Assembly: GCA_937897265.1 (NCBI GenBank)
Contig: CALCPT010000516.1
Coordinates: 1-13,828, forward strand
Origin: an uncultured Alcaligenaceae bacterium
GTDB taxonomy: Bacteria > Pseudomonadota > Gammaproteobacteria > Burkholderiales > Burkholderiaceae_B
Length of the DNA: 13,828 bases
Direction: 5' to 3'
The notes under the pieces are model-generated. The model searched no databases. It saw only the letters and a list, made by a program, of their open reading frames with translations, and was not told the DNA's origin. The position numbers were made by a program, and so were the translations under genes. This document shows, piece after piece, positions 1 to 7,735 of the stretch (position 1 is its first letter; every line of letters starts with the position of its first letter).

Positions 1-1
1 G

Positions 2-17
2 TGGCACACAACGAGCT
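2..17 (+). promoter_or_regulatory. possible sigma-54 promoter for the Bug receptor gene
   Basis: The window opens with TGGCAC, a perfect -24 element, then five bases and GAGC. The invariant GG and GC are 10 bases apart, as sigma-54 requires, but the -12 block reads GAGC instead of TTGC. The predicted +1 near base 28 leaves only about 16 bases before the ATG at 44, enough for the Shine-Dalgarno AAGGAG at 33-38. Activator sites would lie outside the window. A chance match is quite possible. Confidence 0.25.
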
Positions 18-43
18 AACAAATATATATTAAAGGAGATGCA

Positions 44-1018
44 ATGGATCGTCGTCACTTTATCGAGGTAGGGCTTGCGTTAGGTGCGAGTATGGCAGCA
101 CCAGTATTTGCTCAATCGAAATCGGGCTATCCGACCCAGACAATCAAAATGATCGTCGCGTTTGGGCCGGGTGGATCGACCGACGTGACCGCCCGTATTA
201 TTTCAGCCAAGCTGTACGATGAGCTTGGGCAGAGGGTGGTGATTGAAAATAAACCCGGCGGAGGTTCGAACATTGGAAGCGAGATTGCCTCTCGTGCCGC
301 TCCCGACGGATACACGGTGTTTTTAGGTACGGTTGCGAATGCGATCAATATGTCTTTGTATAAAAATCCTGGATACGACCTTGTGCGCGATTTTGAGCCT
401 ATTTCTATTTTGACGTCAGCTCCGGCAGTGTTGGTCGTGACGCCAAAGTTACCCGTGAATAACGTGCAAGAATTGATTGCATTGGCCCGAGCAAAGCCCG
501 ACTCTTTGAACTATGCCACCTCGGGTGTTGGCACAACGCCGCATTTGGCGGGTGAAATGTTGTTACAGCGTTTCAATATCAAAATGACTCACGTCGCTTA
601 TAAGGGTGCGGCGCCGGCGCTAACCGATACCATTGCGGGCGTGACACAACTGGGTTTTAAAACGGCACTGTCCGCTATTCCAAGTATTCAGTCTGGTCAG
701 TTAAAGGCCTTAGCGGTTTGCTCTGCTACACGCTTGGCGTTGTTACCCGATGTGCCGACGATGGCCGAGGCGGGTGTGCCTGACTTTGAAATCACATCTT
801 GGAACGGGTTATTTGCCCCGAAGGGGACGTCTGCCGACATCATCGCAAAATTGAATCAAGCGTGTGCAAATATTTCGCGTATGAAAGATGTGCAAGAAAC
901 GTTGGCTGCGCAGGCTGCTAACAGCCTGACCAGTACACCGGCTGAATTTAGAGCCTTCATTCAGGCTGAGATCACCAAGTGGGGCGCGGTTGTGAAATCA
1001 ACTGGAGCACAAATTTAA
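44..1018 (+). CDS. Bug/TctC-family periplasmic solute-binding receptor
   Basis: This 324-residue protein belongs to the Bug family, the extracytoplasmic receptors of tripartite tricarboxylate transporters, which bind carboxylates and related small polar solutes in the periplasm. The start follows a strong AAGGAG. Residues 1-23 form a signal peptide with a Tat-like RRHFI motif, a hydrophobic core and a VFA|Q cleavage site. The mature N-terminus carries the family hallmark: YPTQTIKMIVAFGPGG, then D and AR, at about residues 29-51. A second typical segment is the YATSGVGTTPHLAGE region near 155-169, and the length is normal. No TctA or TctB membrane subunit is in the window, so this may be an orphan receptor, as most Bug proteins are. 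It lies 52 bases upstream of a lactonase-like gene and is probably cotranscribed. Family certain; ligand unknown. Confidence 0.93.
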   Translation: MDRRHFIEVGLALGASMAAPVFAQSKSGYPTQTIKMIVAFGPGGSTDVTARIISAKLYDELGQRVVIENKPGGGSNIGSEIASRAAPDGYTVFLGTVANAINMSLYKNPGYDLVRDFEPISILTSAPAVLVVTPKLPVNNVQELIALARAKPDSLNYATSGVGTTPHLAGEMLLQRFNIKMTHVAYKGAAPALTDTIAGVTQLGFKTALSAIPSIQSGQLKALAVCSATRLALLPDVPTMAEAGVPDFEITSWNGLFAPKGTSADIIAKLNQACANISRMKDVQETLAAQAANSLTSTPAEFRAFIQAEITKWGAVVKSTGAQI

Positions 1019-1070
1019 CGCGACTGTATCAGGCCGATGATCAACGCTTGATTAACGAGGAGAAGTTCCA

Positions 1071-1991
1071 ATGTTTGTGCAGCAACCACCTACTGTTCAG
1101 ATGCTTGAAGTCTTTACTGAGATGCCCGCCGAGTATCGTCGAACCGGCGTACGCTCTGAGTGGGCAAATATTAATCGGGGTGGTGCCGCGCTGGATTCGT
1201 TTCTTGAAGGGCCTGTCTTCGATGCGTCGGATAATCTTTATGTAACAGACATCATTTTTGGACGTGTTTTTCGAATTGATCCGAAGGGTAACTGGTCCTT
1301 AATCGTTGAGTATGACGGCGAGCCCAATGGGATGAAGTTTTACTCAACAGACGAACTACTCATCACGGACTATAAGAACGGTTTAATGCGTTTGAATATC
1401 CATACGGGTGCGCTTGTTCCTCACTTGGTCAGACGAAATACAGAGGGTTTTAAGGGAGTTAATGACTTGACTTGTGATTCGCAAGGCAATGTCTATTTCA
1501 CAGATCAAGGGCAGTCGGGCATGCATGACCCAACGGGGCGCGTGTATCGTTTGCGTTCATCAGGTCAGCTCGATTTATTGTTAAGTAATGTTCCCAGTCC
1601 AAATGGCATTGTGCTTTCACCTGACGAAAAGGTCCTTTGGATTGCTGTGACGCGAGGTAATTGTGTCTGGCGGGCGCCTTTGATGCCCGACGGCAGTGTG
1701 GCGAAGGTTGGGCAGTTTTTTACCTCTCATGGACCTAGTGGTCCCGATGGTATTGCAGTTGATGTTGAGGGTAATTTGGCGATCGCTAATCCCGGCTTGG
1801 GGTATGCATGGTTGGTGAACCATCGAGGTGAGCCGGTTGGCGTGTGGTCTAGCCCCAAAGGCTCGACCGTGACAAACCTTGCGTTTGGTGGCGAGGGTCG
1901 TCAGACTCTGTATTGCACCGAATCTGAGACTGCCACGATATTGATGGCGCGGATGCCACATCCAGGAGCGGTCGTACATCGTTTAAGTTAA
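1071..1991 (+). CDS. SMP-30/gluconolactonase-family (LRE-type) six-bladed propeller hydrolase
   Basis: This 306-residue protein has the SMP-30/gluconolactonase/LRE pattern, a six-bladed propeller that uses one divalent metal to hydrolyse sugar lactones or similar esters. The expected metal ligands are visible: E46 in LEGPVF, N131 in GVND or N178 in SPNG, and D226 in PDGIAVD. Repeated blade motifs such as GNVYFTD (139-145) and DNLYVTD (54-60) fit the fold. No signal peptide is seen, so it is probably cytoplasmic. The start has a good GAGGAGA Shine-Dalgarno at 1056-1062. Following a Bug receptor gene by 52 bases, it plausibly acts on a solute or metabolite linked to that receptor; this is inference. 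The substrate could be a sugar lactone or another cyclic ester. Confidence 0.85.
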   Translation: MFVQQPPTVQMLEVFTEMPAEYRRTGVRSEWANINRGGAALDSFLEGPVFDASDNLYVTDIIFGRVFRIDPKGNWSLIVEYDGEPNGMKFYSTDELLITDYKNGLMRLNIHTGALVPHLVRRNTEGFKGVNDLTCDSQGNVYFTDQGQSGMHDPTGRVYRLRSSGQLDLLLSNVPSPNGIVLSPDEKVLWIAVTRGNCVWRAPLMPDGSVAKVGQFFTSHGPSGPDGIAVDVEGNLAIANPGLGYAWLVNHRGEPVGVWSSPKGSTVTNLAFGGEGRQTLYCTESETATILMARMPHPGAVVHRLS

Positions 1992-2014
1992 GTTGATTTG
2001 CCGTCAGCTTTTTT
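1990..2014 (+). terminator. weak intrinsic terminator after the lactonase-like gene
   Basis: AAGTTGA (1990-1996) can pair with TCAGCTT (2004-2010), including one G-U pair, around a seven-base loop. The 3' arm runs directly into a T tract (2009-2014). It overlaps the stop codon of the preceding gene. The stem is short and AT-rich, so termination is probably partial. Confidence 0.45.
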
Positions 2015-2100
2015 AGAGATCCCGTATTCGTTTAGACGTGTCTGTGCGAAAATAGCCTGATCAGCCTGCGTCTTATGGCTAGTTAAACTATCGGTTCCTT

Positions 2101-3108
2101 ATGCATAAAAGCTATCGTTTTATTCGCTATGTTTTGGTCGGGGCCTTGGCGACGGTTGGCCTATTTGTCAATTCAATCACTAACGCAGCCCCCCCCATCT
2201 TGGTGCTCAACTCGCTGAACGCGAATGTCAGTGTCATTGACCCAGTGACCTATAAAGAAATCAAGCGGGTTCCGGTGGGTAAAGAGCCTCACCATTTGTA
2301 CCTAACGCCCGATAGCAAATCGGTCATGGTGGCCAATGCGGCAAGCGACTCGATTACTTTTTTAGATCCCAATACTGGTGAAGTTCAGCGTACCTTGAAG
2401 GGTATCCTCGACCCATACCATTTGCGCTTTTCACCTGACATGAAATGGTTTGTCACGGCAGCTAATCGCTTAAACCATGTCGACATTTATCGTTGGGAGA
2501 TCAAAAACGGCGAATTTCAAATGCACTTGGCCAAGCGTTTACCCGCTGGCAAAACGCCTAGTCACATCGCGATCGATAGCAAAAGCACCACGGCGTATTT
2601 CACCTTGCAAGACAGCCACGAGTTGATGGCCGTTGATTTGGCCACACAAAAGCCACTCTGGACGATCTCAACGGGTAAGACGCCCGCAGACCTCTATCTG
2701 GCTCCCGATGATAAGACGTTGCTGATCGGTTTAACGGGTGCGGCTGAAGTTGAGGTGTACGACGTTTCTCCAGCAAAAGCGGTATTGAAAAAGCGGATTC
2801 CGACCGGCGAGGGTGCACACGCGTTTCGCTCGCAAGGCGATAAAAAGCATGTGTTCGTGAGCAATCGAGCTGCCAATACCATCAGCCGTATCGATTGGAC
2901 GACACTCAGTGTGGTCGACACCTATAAAACCCCTGCGGGCCCAGACTGCATGGAAATGCTCGCCGACGGTAAGACCTTATTATTCACGGCGCGTTGGGCA
3001 GGAAAATTGGTTGCGCTCGATATCGAGAAAAAAACCATCACCCACCAAGTGCAGGTGGGCAAGTCTCCGCACGGAGTTTGGTCGCTAAATCATGCGAGCC
3101 GTCTATAA
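2101..3108 (+). CDS. exported YncE-like seven-bladed beta-propeller protein
   Basis: This 335-residue protein has a signal peptide (basic HKSYRFIR, hydrophobic 10-23, cleavage near NAA|PP at 30) and about seven YVTN/YncE-type repeats of roughly 42 residues. Each repeat has a V/IDxxT strand followed by G(K)xPxH. Histidines recur at the same place: H64/H65, H107, H155, H240 and H324; the corresponding positions in two repeats are D197 and D282. YncE-type propellers are periplasmic and often of unknown function; some relatives bind metals, heme d1 or DNA. No Shine-Dalgarno precedes the ATG (upstream bases CGGTTCCTT). An in-frame TAG at 2080-2082 excludes an upstream start, so initiation may be leaderless or A/U-driven. 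It overlaps the next gene by 17 bases, suggesting translational coupling. The fold is well supported; the role is not. Confidence 0.85.
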   Translation: MHKSYRFIRYVLVGALATVGLFVNSITNAAPPILVLNSLNANVSVIDPVTYKEIKRVPVGKEPHHLYLTPDSKSVMVANAASDSITFLDPNTGEVQRTLKGILDPYHLRFSPDMKWFVTAANRLNHVDIYRWEIKNGEFQMHLAKRLPAGKTPSHIAIDSKSTTAYFTLQDSHELMAVDLATQKPLWTISTGKTPADLYLAPDDKTLLIGLTGAAEVEVYDVSPAKAVLKKRIPTGEGAHAFRSQGDKKHVFVSNRAANTISRIDWTTLSVVDTYKTPAGPDCMEMLADGKTLLFTARWAGKLVALDIEKKTITHQVQVGKSPHGVWSLNHASRL

Positions 3109-3997
3109 GGTTTTGCTGGGCTTAGGGCTGTCGTCTTGTGCGACAGCCTTGTTGGGTTCGCCTGCCTTGTCGCCGACCCCTGCGGCTTGTGAGCGGCCGG
3201 TTTACTTGACGTTTGATACCGGACATATGCAGGTAGCGCCTTTAGTGGCTGAGGTGCTAGCGCGGCATCAGGTGCGCGCAACCTTCTTTTTGGCAAACGA
3301 ACCGACTCGCACGGGCGGCACAAGCCTGGACGAGGTTTGGGCCCCGTGGTGGAAGGCCTTGGCCGAGCAAGGCCACGCGTTCGGTTCGCACACCTTTGAC
3401 CATGTCTACTGGCTGAGCGACACAGCAGATGGTCGGTTTTTAATGCGACCGAGTGCAGGCCCGCAGCCAGGAAAGAGTTTTATCTGGACCGGCGCTCAAT
3501 ATTGCGAAGAGTTGGGTCGCCCAGCCAAGCGCTTTGAAGACATGACAGGGCAAAAAATACTGCCTTTGTTTCGTGCTGCGGGCGGCAAAACTTCAGCAGC
3601 TTTATTGCGCGCCGCGCAAGCCTGTGGCTACGAGCACGTTGGTTGGACACCTGCGGGGTTTTTAGGTGACGAATTACCAAGCGAGCAATACCCCAATACC
3701 TTGTTGCTCGAGCGCGCCTTGCGAAATATCCGCCGCGGCGATATTTTGGTGGCCCACTTGGGGATTTGGTCGCGACAAGATCCCTGGGCGCCGGCGGTGC
3801 TTGAGCCTTTGATCGAAGGGTTGAAACAAAAAGGGTTTTGTTTTGCCACAATGGATAGCCATCCAGCGTATCGTGAGAAAATTCAGGCCTCACAGGCGAA
3901 AGTTGGTGTGTGCACGAGTCAATGTCTGCCAAGCAGCATGGTCTCATCGCCCGAGCCTTCAAAAACAAGCGACGTAAAGGAAATACAAAGTCGATGA
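3092..3997 (+). CDS. exported NodB-fold polysaccharide deacetylase with altered motifs
   Basis: This 301-residue protein is a member of the polysaccharide deacetylase (carbohydrate esterase 4) superfamily, which removes N- or O-acetyl groups from glycans with a metal ion. Motif 1 is TFDTGH (40-45) instead of TFDDG, motif 2 HTFDH (100-104) is intact, and motif 3 is FRAAGG (160-165) where RPPxG is usual. A late histidine, H222 in LVAHLG, fits motif 5. The exported N-terminus has a short hydrophobic segment and LSSC (13-16), which resembles a lipobox, so it may be a lipoprotein; ordinary cleavage near residue 32 is the alternative. The last 35 residues are polar and S/K-rich. The 17-base overlap with the propeller gene and ATGA overlap with the next gene argue for one operon. 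The substrate is unknown. Confidence 0.85.
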   Translation: MRAVYKVLLGLGLSSCATALLGSPALSPTPAACERPVYLTFDTGHMQVAPLVAEVLARHQVRATFFLANEPTRTGGTSLDEVWAPWWKALAEQGHAFGSHTFDHVYWLSDTADGRFLMRPSAGPQPGKSFIWTGAQYCEELGRPAKRFEDMTGQKILPLFRAAGGKTSAALLRAAQACGYEHVGWTPAGFLGDELPSEQYPNTLLLERALRNIRRGDILVAHLGIWSRQDPWAPAVLEPLIEGLKQKGFCFATMDSHPAYREKIQASQAKVGVCTSQCLPSSMVSSPEPSKTSDVKEIQSR

Positions 3998-4980
3998 ATC
4001 AACTCGTTGAGCTCTTCGATCAGACGCAGCAGTGGCTGTTCGAGACGCTAGTGCAGCCCTTGTTGTTTCATGCTGGTTTGAGCGGCGTCATTGAAGACGC
4101 CTACGACGGCACGATGTGGTTGTTGATTGGCCTGTTGCAAATTACCTTATTGGTCGTTGTCTTTGGCACCATGCAACGCGTGTGGCCGGCTGAGCCCGTG
4201 CGTGACCGCCAGCAAATCCGTATTGATTTTTTGTACACGCTGATCCATCGCCTTGGGGTGTTTCGCCTGGTGTTGTTTTTTACGATTGAGCCCCTTTGGG
4301 ATGAGTTGTTTGGTCAGGCTCATGTTTGGGGCTTTTCGGGCTGGCATCTTGACGAACTTTGGCCAGGCGTCACCGACGGCGCAATCGTTAGCCTGCTGTT
4401 GTATTTATTAATCTTTGATGCCGTTGAGTATTTTTATCATCGCGCACAGCATCGGTTTAATTGGTTTTGGAGTTTGCATGCCGTGCATCACAGTCAGCGT
4501 CAAATGACAATGTGGAGTGATAACCGCAATCATCTGCTAGATAGTTTGCTGCGTGATGCGGTGTTGGTGTTGGTTGCGCAGTTGATTGGCGTCAAGCCCG
4601 CGCAGTTTGTGTTGATTGTGGTCTTCACTCAATTGGTTGAAAGCTTTTCGCACGCGAATGTGCGCATGTGCTTTGGCAAGTGGGGCGATCGTTTGTTAGT
4701 GAGCCCAAAGTTTCATCGGTTTCATCACTCGCTGGCTTACGATGAGTCGACCGCAGGGCCGGCCAAGGGACACAATTTCTCTGTGCTGTTTCCGGTTTGG
4801 GATATTGTGTTTAGAACCGCCAAGTTTGATACGGGGTATGTGCCAACCGGTGTGCATGATCAAGAGCCAGCCGCTGGCGGGCGTGACTATGGCCGAGGCT
4901 TTTGGGCCCAACAAAAGCTAGGCATTCAGCGAATGTTGGGCTCAAAAACAGCTGGCTTCAAGCGAAACGAAACCACTTAA
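3994..4980 (+). CDS. sterol desaturase/fatty acid hydroxylase-family membrane protein
   Basis: This 328-residue integral-membrane di-iron enzyme belongs to the fatty acid hydroxylase (sterol desaturase) superfamily. These enzymes use O2 to hydroxylate or desaturate lipids. The histidine clusters are complete: HRAQH (149-153), HAVHH (162-166), H180 in NRNH, and HRFHH (241-245). Further histidines lie at 220 and 260. Hydrophobic segments are at about 41-60, 81-98, 129-147 and 186-213. I chose the ATG at 3994 because it forms an ATGA overlap with the stop of the deacetylase gene and has AAAGGA at 3976-3981. An in-frame ATG at 3910 would add 28 polar residues and a long overlap. Context suggests lipid modification in the envelope together with its two upstream neighbours. 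Substrate unknown; bacterial relatives act on ornithine lipids, carotenoids and sterols, among others. Confidence 0.9.
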   Translation: MNQLVELFDQTQQWLFETLVQPLLFHAGLSGVIEDAYDGTMWLLIGLLQITLLVVVFGTMQRVWPAEPVRDRQQIRIDFLYTLIHRLGVFRLVLFFTIEPLWDELFGQAHVWGFSGWHLDELWPGVTDGAIVSLLLYLLIFDAVEYFYHRAQHRFNWFWSLHAVHHSQRQMTMWSDNRNHLLDSLLRDAVLVLVAQLIGVKPAQFVLIVVFTQLVESFSHANVRMCFGKWGDRLLVSPKFHRFHHSLAYDESTAGPAKGHNFSVLFPVWDIVFRTAKFDTGYVPTGVHDQEPAAGGRDYGRGFWAQQKLGIQRMLGSKTAGFKRNETT

Positions 4981-5000
4981 CAAGCAAGCACTTCAAAGGC

Positions 5001-5025
5001 CTGACACCGATTAGCACGGTGTCAG
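5001..5025. terminator. bidirectional hairpin between convergent operons
   Basis: CTGACACCG (5001-5009) and CGGTGTCAG (5017-5025) form a perfect 9-bp stem around a seven-base loop. It lies between the ends of the convergent hydroxylase gene (4980) and tcuB (5042). On the minus strand it is followed by GCCTTT, a modest U-rich tail; on the plus strand there is no T run. It most likely ends tcuAB transcription and at best stalls polymerase from the other side. Confidence 0.55.
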
Positions 5026-5041
5026 ATCGTATCGAGTCGTT

Positions 5042-6229
5042 CTAATCGCCGCCTAACGCGAGTTTGTTGGGCTGGCGTTTTTCAATTGACCACTTCAGCA
5101 AAGCTGCGCTGCGATAGATGCCATGCGCAAACTTGCCATAAGGTAACGTTAAAAATAACGCCATCACAAAACCCAGATGAATGGCCAACCAAAGCGCCAT
5201 ATAGCTCGTGTCACGCCAAATGAGTAAGGCAAGTCCAGTCAGGCTGACGGTAAATAGCAACACAATAAAGGCACGATCCATGGGTTTTTGGGCTGCATCG
5301 CCGTGCAGCGGTGAGCGCTTCAGGTTGAGCCAAAGTAGACCAGCGGGGCCGATCAGTAAGCCAATCCCACCTACGGTACCTAAAATGACGGGCAGGCTTG
5401 TATAGGCGTAGGGCGCCTGCAGGCCAAGTACGTAGTGATAGAGAGTAGCCACTGAGGTGGCGGCAAAGCACAGCATGAAGCCGTAAAACGTGAGATGGTG
5501 AAACCGTCTGCGGCGCAACGTAAAACGATCGTCTTCTTCGTTGCAGCCCTGACCGTGGCCGCCGTCGAGATATTTCATACCCAGAACGTTGTGAGTGGCT
5601 TCACCGAGTGCGACCGCACTGGCGGCTCCTGGGGTGATTTCTTTCCAAAACCGCGTGACACCGATCCCCAGCGCTAAGACCGCAAACCCAAACACAGCAC
5701 CAAACATCAGGGCTAGGGTGTTATGCGGAAACACCGCATAGAAGTTACCCGCGAGCGGCTCGTGTACCAGCTTGCCCGTGGCCAGTAGCGTTAACACCAA
5801 AAACAGGGCGAGGCCGAAGGCGGTTGCCAAAGACACTGTTAAGCCATTGTTTTTGTAAAGCGAACCCATGGCCGCTGGCCAGGCAAAATCGGTATAGGTT
5901 TCTAAACGGACTTTGGCCATGGCTTGCGGCACATTGACCGCAAACTCGTGTGGGGGCGCATATTGGCAGGCGTGCAAGCACGCGCCGCAGTTGTGGCAAA
6001 GATTGGCCAAGTAGTTGAGGTCAGCTTTGCTGTCGACCTGTAAGCGACGTGCCATCGCCGGAAACACGGCACAAAAGCCTTCGCAGTAGCGACAGGCATT
6101 ACAGATCTGCAGTTGACGTGCAACCTCGGCCTCGTTGCTGCTCAGACCCTTGCTGTGCCAGGTAATTGAATGTTCAGAAGCACCGGCCAAGCCTTGTGCC
6201 TCGCGGGTCAGGGATTCAAGCGATTGCAT
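5042..6229 (-). CDS. tcuB: tricarballylate/citrate utilization membrane Fe-S protein TcuB
   Basis: TcuB (also called CitB) reoxidises the reduced flavin of TcuA and passes electrons towards the quinone pool. This 395-residue copy has two ferredoxin-type clusters, C43-C46-C49-C53 and C78-C81-C84-C88, each CxxCxxCxxxC. A membrane domain follows, with segments near 131-150, 171-190, 247-268, 280-300, 320-338 and 345-362. Histidines H244/H245, H265, H351 and H369 in or near these segments are candidate b-heme ligands. The gene overlaps the end of tcuA by 14 bases and has its own Shine-Dalgarno, AAGGA, inside tcuA, so the two are coupled. The length is normal for the family. The true substrate pair could be tricarballylate or a related tricarboxylate. 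No tcuC transporter or tcuR regulator is in the window. Confidence 0.9.
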   Translation of the reverse strand: MQSLESLTREAQGLAGASEHSITWHSKGLSSNEAEVARQLQICNACRYCEGFCAVFPAMARRLQVDSKADLNYLANLCHNCGACLHACQYAPPHEFAVNVPQAMAKVRLETYTDFAWPAAMGSLYKNNGLTVSLATAFGLALFLVLTLLATGKLVHEPLAGNFYAVFPHNTLALMFGAVFGFAVLALGIGVTRFWKEITPGAASAVALGEATHNVLGMKYLDGGHGQGCNEEDDRFTLRRRRFHHLTFYGFMLCFAATSVATLYHYVLGLQAPYAYTSLPVILGTVGGIGLLIGPAGLLWLNLKRSPLHGDAAQKPMDRAFIVLLFTVSLTGLALLIWRDTSYMALWLAIHLGFVMALFLTLPYGKFAHGIYRSAALLKWSIEKRQPNKLALGGD

Positions 6230-7628
6230 GTGAGGATCCTTCTTTAATTTTTTGTGCTGCCATGGCGGCTTGGGTGCCGGCGATACGACCGAAGGCGGTG
6301 CCGATCGACATCCCGACGCCTGCGGTGTAGCCTTTGCCTAAAACGTTACCGGCGTTTATCTCGCCAGCGGCAAACATGTTGGGGCTAGCCTTGCCACCAA
6401 AAAAGACGCTGGCTTTTTCGTCGGTAGTCAGGCCGAAATAGGTGAAGGTCACGCCGGGCCGTACGGGGTAGCCAAAGAAGGGACCCTTCTCAATCGGCAA
6501 CGCCCAGTGGGTTTTTTCTGGCGTCAGGCCTTGGGTATGGCAATCATCTTGAATTGTGTGATCGAACGTGCCGGGTTGGCAGGCTGCGTTGAATTCGTTG
6601 ACGGTCTGCGTCAAGACTTCAGGGTCAAGCCCGAGTTTGCTTGCAAGTTCGGGCAAGGTGTCAGCTTTGATGTTTTCAAACACGGCTGGCATAAAACGGC
6701 CGATTGATTTGACGTCGACAATTGAGTAAGCGATCTGACCTGGTTGCATGGCGACTAAGCGGCCCCACAACGCATAGCGCTTGGGCCAGAAGTCTTCGCC
6801 TTCGTCGTAGAAGCGTTTGCCTTCGCGATTGACCACAATCCCCAAAGAAACAGCATCGATACGAGTGCAGATACCGCCGTCATACAGCGGCGAGCGCGCA
6901 TCAATGGCCACGCAATGCGCTTGGGTGGGGTCGCCCATGGTATCGGCACCTTCGCGCATCATGACTTTCAGCACAACACCCATGTTGTAGCGTGTACCGC
7001 GAATCAAGAAGTTATCGGCAGGCCATTCGCCAAGCTCGTTTTGACCCCAGGCTTCGCGCAGCCATTTGCGGTCAGACTCAAAACCACCACAGCCCAAAAC
7101 ACATGCATTGCCTGCGTAGCGCTTGTCACCCACTTTGGCTGCGATGAATTTGCCGTCTTTGATTTCAAGATCGTCAACAGGTGAGTCGTACAAAATATCG
7201 ATACCAAGCTTCTCGGCGCTCGCGTAATACGCGTTGACCAAAGCTTTGCCGCCACCCATAAAAAACGCGTTGGTGCGGGCCACGTGAAGCGTTCCAGACA
7301 GCGGCGGTTGAAAATGCACGCCATGCTTGCGCATCCAGTCGCGGCACGAAGACGATTCGCGAATCACCATGCGTGCAAGGGCTTCGTTAGTTTGGCCGCC
7401 GGTGACTTTTAAAAGGTCTTGCCAGTACTCTTCTTCGGGGTAGGCATCGACTAAAACGTCTTGTGGTGCGTCATGCATGCACCGTAGGTTGCGGGTGTGC
7501 TGTGAGTTGCCGCCACGCCATTTTTTTGGGGAGGCCTCGAGCATTAAGACGCTGGCGCCGGCTTCGCGCGCCATTAAGGCGCTACATAGGGCGGCGTTGC
7601 CGCCGCCCACTACGATTACATCCCACAT
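6216..7628 (-). CDS. tcuA: FAD-dependent tricarballylate dehydrogenase TcuA
   Basis: TcuA oxidises tricarballylate to cis-aconitate, which enters the TCA cycle. The 470-residue protein has an N-terminal Rossmann FAD site (GGGNAA, 8-13) with E31 placed to hold the ribose. A central fumarate reductase-like capping region follows, then a C-terminal FAD-binding segment [14 protein letters not shown] (421-434). HTRNLR (44-49) is a probable substrate-pocket segment typical of TcuA. It resembles the flavoprotein subunits of succinate dehydrogenase and fumarate reductase, but the adjacent tcuB makes TcuA the better name. The start has GAGG about eight bases upstream. It lies 107 bases downstream of urtE on the same strand; a tandem 10-base repeat in that gap may be regulatory. 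Acting on a near relative of tricarballylate is possible. Confidence 0.9.
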   Translation of the reverse strand: MWDVIVVGGGNAALCSALMAREAGASVLMLEASPKKWRGGNSQHTRNLRCMHDAPQDVLVDAYPEEEYWQDLLKVTGGQTNEALARMVIRESSSCRDWMRKHGVHFQPPLSGTLHVARTNAFFMGGGKALVNAYYASAEKLGIDILYDSPVDDLEIKDGKFIAAKVGDKRYAGNACVLGCGGFESDRKWLREAWGQNELGEWPADNFLIRGTRYNMGVVLKVMMREGADTMGDPTQAHCVAIDARSPLYDGGICTRIDAVSLGIVVNREGKRFYDEGEDFWPKRYALWGRLVAMQPGQIAYSIVDVKSIGRFMPAVFENIKADTLPELASKLGLDPEVLTQTVNEFNAACQPGTFDHTIQDDCHTQGLTPEKTHWALPIEKGPFFGYPVRPGVTFTYFGLTTDEKASVFFGGKASPNMFAAGEINAGNVLGKGYTAGVGMSIGTAFGRIAGTQAAMAAQKIKEGSSHAIA

Positions 7629-7641
7629 GTTTCTTGCCTCG

Positions 7642-7661
7642 CGTGTTGATTCGCGTTGATT
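7642..7661. repeat. tandem 10-base repeat just upstream of tcuA
   Basis: CGTGTTGATT (7642-7651) is followed directly by CGCGTTGATT (7652-7661), nine of ten bases identical and one helical turn apart. It abuts the Shine-Dalgarno of tcuA (minus strand, GAGGC, 7640-7636). The 107-base urtE-tcuA gap otherwise holds only a poor promoter-like TTTACA (about 7675) and no convincing terminator. It could be an operator for a regulator of tcuAB, or chance. Confidence 0.35.
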
Positions 7662-7735
7662 TTAATGAAGTGGGTGAGTGTAAACAGATGGCGGGGGTTT
7701 GCGCTAGGGCGCGGGGGGTGCCGTGACTAGGGTCT

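Noticed and set aside
3480..3968. 162-codon open frame on the minus strand
   Set aside because: It is antisense to the deacetylase gene, has no recognisable domain and is rich in Arg, Ser, Pro and Cys as expected of a shadow frame.
3910..3993. 28-residue N-terminal extension of the hydroxylase
   Set aside because: It lies wholly inside the deacetylase gene in another frame, is polar and unlike the family, and the ATG at 3994 is coupled to the upstream stop.
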